A DNA stretch of 64,000 nucleotides, from positions 62,001 through 126,000 of the forward strand of contig NZ_OBMQ01000005.1 of assembly GCF_900217795.1 (NCBI RefSeq), written 5' to 3'. The position numbers and the translations under genes were made by a program. How positions within the stretch are numbered: position 1 is the first letter of the stretch; each line of letters starts with the position of its first letter. The DNA comes from Ureibacillus xyleni. GTDB taxonomy: Bacteria; Bacillota; Bacilli; Bacillales_A; Planococcaceae. Positions 61,215-64,000 of this stretch are shown in pieces. The notes under the pieces are model-generated. The model did no database searches and was not told where the DNA came from. It saw only the letters and a program-made list of their open reading frames with translations.

Positions 61215-62579
61215 ATGTCAAATATAGATATACAATATATAAGGGGATTAAAAAAGGGGGAGGTTATTCCCAACGATATTTATTTTAATAAAACGTTATT
61301 AATAAAAGCTGGAACTCAAATTGATGATATGATCTTAAAAAACTTAAAAAGTTGGGGTATAACAAAGTTAAATAGCTTATATATTAAGAACGATAATCAT
61401 CCAGATGAAGAGCTATTGCAATCATATCAAACTGCTGTAAAAAAGAAAGAAAAAATATTTTATTCTAAAGAGCTATTTGATATAAAAAAATTATTTTTCG
61501 AAAGTTTGCAGTATGTTGTAAGTGAAACAAGATACGGTTTGATTTTAAATAGTGACACAAATATATCATGGCTTGAGAATTTATTTATTTCATCATTATT
61601 AAATACCGAAATATCTATCGCCCTATTTAATCTAAAGAAAAAAGACCCATATAGTTATTATCATACCTTCGATGTATTTTTATTAGGATCTCTTTTAGCT
61701 GAAAAGTCTGGGATTAAAGATGTTCGTTCCTTTGCAATGGGCTGTTTACTTCATGATATAGGAAAGTTAGATATTGGAAATGAATTGCTGCAAAAAGAAG
61801 GGGCACTTTCAAAGGCAGAATTTGATGAAATCCAAAAACATACTCTATATGGAATAGACTTTATTGTTAAACATAAAATCATTGGCCCATTTTTAGATAT
61901 AGTAAAATCACACCATGAACGTTTAGATGGCACAGGTTATCCAGAAGGGTTAAAGGGGGACGATCTTTCAGAAGAGGTTCGTCTTTTAGGTGTAGTTGAT
62001 ACTTACTCGGCATTAACATTACAACGAGCTTATCGTGAGGCATTCCCTGCGAAAAAAGCAATTGAGTTATTGCTAAGTAAAGGAAATAAATATGATATAA
62101 AATATGTTATTAAATTAATGGAGTTAATAAACATATATCCGACTTCTAGTATCGTAAAATTATCAAATGGTAAGAAGGCACGTATTCGTTTTGTAAATGA
62201 TAATCAGCCCTATTTTCCAATTTTAGAGGAAATTGGAACAAGGAAAGTGTATCAGCTTCCTTTAAACTTTTCGGTTACAATTAGCCGCTTTGTAGAGTGG
62301 GATCAGGTTGTCGATACTTCAGGAGAAGACTCCATCGATAAAAAAGAGCTTTATTGGAATTATTTCTCCTCAAATCTGATTAGTGGCAATATGGAAGAAG
62401 CACTGAATTTTTATAATTTACTTACGGATGGTTTAGGAATAAATAATATTTTCATCGATGTCATTGTCCGCCTTATTAAAGAGATCGAATCTAAAAAATT
62501 GGAAGGCGAGCTTTCTACGGGTGAAGAGCATGATGCCTTCTTGAGAATTAAAGATATCTTAGTGACAAATTTAAAATAG
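61215..62579 (+). CDS. HD-GYP domain protein, probable cyclic-di-GMP phosphodiesterase
   Basis: GGGGG is spaced better for the second of two adjacent ATGs (61215); 454 residues. The N-terminal 140 residues are an unrecognised region (possible DUF3391-like). The HD-GYP domain spans about 145-310: CLLHDIGKLDIG (HD metal site), HTLYGIDFI, and HHERLDGTGYPEGL with the HH and GYP motifs, then DTYSALT. Such enzymes hydrolyse cyclic-di-GMP. The C-terminal 130 residues add a small beta domain and a helical tail. Single-gene unit with a strong terminator. Confidence 0.93.
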   Translation: MSNIDIQYIRGLKKGEVIPNDIYFNKTLLIKAGTQIDDMILKNLKSWGITKLNSLYIKNDNHPDEELLQSYQTAVKKKEKIFYSKELFDIKKLFFESLQYVVSETRYGLILNSDTNISWLENLFISSLLNTEISIALFNLKKKDPYSYYHTFDVFLLGSLLAEKSGIKDVRSFAMGCLLHDIGKLDIGNELLQKEGALSKAEFDEIQKHTLYGIDFIVKHKIIGPFLDIVKSHHERLDGTGYPEGLKGDDLSEEVRLLGVVDTYSALTLQRAYREAFPAKKAIELLLSKGNKYDIKYVIKLMELINIYPTSSIVKLSNGKKARIRFVNDNQPYFPILEEIGTRKVYQLPLNFSVTISRFVEWDQVVDTSGEDSIDKKELYWNYFSSNLISGNMEEALNFYNLLTDGLGINNIFIDVIVRLIKEIESKKLEGELSTGEEHDAFLRIKDILVTNLK

Positions 62580-62593
62580 CATGAGTTAGAGAA

Positions 62594-62637
62594 AGGGGAT
62601 TTTCTACTATTATAATAGTGTAAAATCTCCTTTTTTT
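62594..62637 (+). terminator. Intrinsic terminator of the HD-GYP gene
   Basis: AGGGGATTTT and AAAATCTCCT form the base of a long stem (inner CTACTAT/ATAGTG pairing with mismatches), followed by TTTTTTT. Confidence 0.8.
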
Positions 62638-62754
62638 ATTCGTAATCGTGATGAACATGCAAAAAACATATAGCAATAATGTTAGTATAAAAATTTAACT
62701 TCAATAATATAAAACTGTATCAATAAATTATTTTAAAATGGACAAAATACGTTA

Positions 62755-62790
62755 AGAGAATCCATTCTTATTTTTAGGCTTTGATTCTCT
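62755..62790 (+). promoter_or_regulatory. Leader hairpin of the DUF1540 gene
   Basis: AGAGAATC / GATTCTCT is a perfect 8-bp stem with a 20-nt loop, ending 30 bp before the start codon. A-rich sequence and the GAGGAGG ribosome-binding site follow. It may stabilise the leader or regulate it; it lacks preQ1 aptamer bases. Confidence 0.45.
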
Positions 62791-62819
62791 ATAAAAATCA
62801 ATGAGGAGGAACGCTGCTA

Positions 62820-63044
62820 ATGACAAACGTACAAGTAAACTGTGCTGTTTCAAACTGTTTTTTCCATAAAGAAGGAAATATTTGTGGTGCAGAAAAAATT
62901 CAAGTAGACATGGATTACCACTCTAAAAACAGAAATACAGAGTTTGCTACTGATTTAGACTTCGACGCAGTTTCAGAAGAAGCGAAGAACTCTAATGAAA
63001 CATGTTGTAAAACGTTCAAACCGCAAAATAAAAAGAAAAGTTAG
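62820..63044 (+). CDS. DUF1540 small cysteine-rich protein
   Basis: The ATG at 62820 follows GAGGAGG at about 10 nt; 74 residues. The pattern VNCAVSNCFFHKEGNICGAEKI with Cys at 8, 13 and 22 matches DUF1540, a small domain in Firmicutes believed to bind metal. Two more Cys near residue 63 (ETCCKTF) complete a possible Zn-type site. No function is established. It has a strong ribosome-binding site and a terminator, suggesting high expression. Confidence 0.9.
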   Translation: MTNVQVNCAVSNCFFHKEGNICGAEKIQVDMDYHSKNRNTEFATDLDFDAVSEEAKNSNETCCKTFKPQNKKKS

Positions 63045-63066
63045 CAGCTTACAAAACATTGATTAT

Positions 63067-63101
63067 GAGGGACTATAGAGCGTGTTCTCTTAGTCCCTTT
63101 T
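63067..63101 (+). terminator. Intrinsic terminator of the DUF1540 gene
   Basis: GGGACTA / TAGTCCC with a 15-nt loop is followed by TTTT. Confidence 0.75.
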
Positions 63102-63124
63102 AAATAATATTAAAGAGTGATGAA

Positions 63125-63907
63125 ATGAAAAATTTAATTTTAGATAAATTAGAAGAGATTGAAGATGAGTTTCATGTTAAAGTACTGTTTGCAGTGGAAT
63201 CAGGTAGTCGAGCATGGGGTTATTCCTCCAATGATAGTGATTATGATGTTCGATTTATTTACTGTCCCTCACCTCAATGGTATCTTTCCATTGATCCACA
63301 AGGAGTAGGAGGGAAAAAGGATGTCATCGAAGTACCTATCAATAACGATTTAGATATGAATGGTTGGGAAATTACGAAAGCTTTACGTTTATTTAGAAAA
63401 AGCAATCCCACTATATTTGAATGGCTAAAAAGCGAAATTGTGTATTATCAAGTGCCTACTTTTTTTGAGCAGTTAAATGCATTGGAGTTATCTGTTTTTA
63501 ATACAAAAGTATGTTTATACCATTATTTTAATATAGCTAGGACAAATTACCGAAAATGTTCTCAGAATAGTAAACTATATTTTTATGTGTTAAGGTCATT
63601 ATTTGTTTGTCATTGGATAGTTAAAAACCAAACTTTCCCCCCAATACATTTTGAACAGTTGTTGCAAATATTAGATATAAATAATGAGTTAAAAGTAGAG
63701 ATAAACACTCTGTTAAATCTGAAGCGGAATTCTAATATATTGGGGTTTCATGGGGATTTTAAGGCAATAAATGAATTTATAGAACACGAACTTATTCGTT
63801 TGCAAGAATTTTTAAATTCACATACTGTAAGTTGTATAGACCATACTGAACAATTAAATCATCTATTTAGAGAAACGTTGAAAACAGTATGGGGTAATTC
63901 GATATAA
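63125..63907 (+). CDS. RlaP/YcgL-type nucleotidyltransferase
   Basis: The ATG at 63125 follows AAAGAGTGATGAA; 260 residues. The N-terminal third is a DNA-polymerase-beta-like nucleotidyltransferase: SGSRAWGYSSNDSDYDVRFIY has the GS and DxD metal motif. WEITKALRLFRKSNPTIFEWL is the following conserved helix. This is the PF10127 group, with members linked to RNA repair (RlaP) or of unknown role such as YcgL. The substrate is not established. It is followed after 12 bp by a VOC gene, maybe in one unit. Confidence 0.88.
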   Translation: MKNLILDKLEEIEDEFHVKVLFAVESGSRAWGYSSNDSDYDVRFIYCPSPQWYLSIDPQGVGGKKDVIEVPINNDLDMNGWEITKALRLFRKSNPTIFEWLKSEIVYYQVPTFFEQLNALELSVFNTKVCLYHYFNIARTNYRKCSQNSKLYFYVLRSLFVCHWIVKNQTFPPIHFEQLLQILDINNELKVEINTLLNLKRNSNILGFHGDFKAINEFIEHELIRLQEFLNSHTVSCIDHTEQLNHLFRETLKTVWGNSI

Positions 63908-63919
63908 GGGAGTATAAAA

Positions 63920-64000
63920 ATGATTACCAATATTGGAACTGTAGCAATTTATGTAGACGATCAACAAAAAGCAAAGGAATTTTGGACGAAGAAAGTTGGG
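63920..64000 (+). CDS. VOC/glyoxalase-fold protein, 5' part (runs off the window)
   Basis: An ATG at 63920 follows AAGGGAG, and the frame stays open to the last base: MITNIGTVAIYVDDQQKAKE then FWTKKVG. The phrase with a beta strand ending in Val-Asp-Asp, then KAKEFW, is the usual start of VOC (glyoxalase/bleomycin-resistance/dioxygenase) domains. Only 27 codons are visible. Confidence 0.8.
   Translation, partial: MITNIGTVAIYVDDQQKAKEFWTKKVG

Noticed and set aside
62755-62819. Resemblance of the DUF1540 leader to a preQ1 riboswitch (stem, then ATAAAAAT tail, then ribosome-binding site)
   Set aside because: The loop lacks the conserved TTC-TAGC segment and no pseudoknot pairing with the tail is possible, unlike the two true copies at 51452 and 52138.
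1-64000. CRISPR array, tRNA/rRNA genes or insertion sequences
   Set aside because: No regularly spaced direct repeats, no cloverleaf-type gene ends and no transposase-like product were found on reading either strand; a dedicated scan could still find short ones.

Overview
This is an AT-rich chromosomal window from an endospore-forming-type Firmicute, most likely a Planococcaceae/Bacillaceae member close to Lysinibacillus, Solibacillus or Ureibacillus. The grounds are strong AGGAGG-type ribosome-binding sites, frequent GTG/TTG starts, intrinsic terminators after most genes, a CcpA-type cre site, class I preQ1 riboswitches, and Bacillus-type families (DUF1540, LytTR-DUF3021, Ohr, SfsA, malate:quinone oxidoreductase). 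No rRNA, tRNA, CRISPR array or complete insertion sequence was seen. Most of it looks like ordinary chromosome; the most accessory-looking piece is the restriction-modification locus.

Layout. 1-9.2 kb: tail of an alpha/beta hydrolase, a MORN-repeat exported protein, a secreted subtilase, an unknown helical protein, a lipoprotein, a NupC nucleoside transporter and a HAD phosphatase. 9.2-12.9 kb: a MarR regulator with two palindromic operators facing a quinone-reductase-like flavoprotein, then a recombinase-like fragment protein and a DNA cytosine methyltransferase / EcoRII-type restriction enzyme pair in which the nuclease is frameshifted at a T7 tract. 13-19.9 kb: a BCCT transporter operon, a PadR-controlled ABC exporter with three matching operators, a LuxR-type regulator and a divergent amidase. 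19.9-25.3 kb: an ECF sigma factor with a membrane partner, a DUF4097/CPBP operon and a two-component system. 25.4-41 kb: LysR/EamA, TetR/membrane protein, a secreted RCC1-repeat protein, a membrane-anchored hydrolase, DUF3021/LytTR, an SDR, a second EamA, aldehyde dehydrogenase/DUF779, an Ohr-like protein, a chemoreceptor and a Nudix CoA pyrophosphatase. 42-49.2 kb: CPBP intramembrane proteases, alpha/beta hydrolases and a second two-component system. 49.7-54.6 kb: mqo, the preQ1-controlled queF/transporter operon, pirin and sfsA. 54.6-60.8 kb: an unrecognised cluster of two paralogous proteins with a predicted Cys-His-Asn centre, an ATP-grasp ligase and a divergent GNAT protein. 61-64 kb: HD-GYP protein, DUF1540 protein, RlaP-type nucleotidyltransferase and the start of a VOC protein.

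Genes working together. (1) A 41-bp motif with fixed internal spacing occurs upstream of three envelope-type transcription units (DUF4097/CPBP, CPBP/hydrolase, hydrolase-like), one of them back-to-back with a histidine kinase, which suggests one regulon under one or both NarL-family response regulators. (2) The PadR repressor and its ABC exporter share a 16-bp palindrome. (3) The two preQ1 aptamers appear to use different mechanisms, termination for queF and Shine-Dalgarno sequestration for the transporter. (4) The ATP-grasp cluster is the best candidate for an undescribed system, possibly making and cleaving a peptide or amide bond. All functional statements come from motif reading and gene context; no database search was possible.
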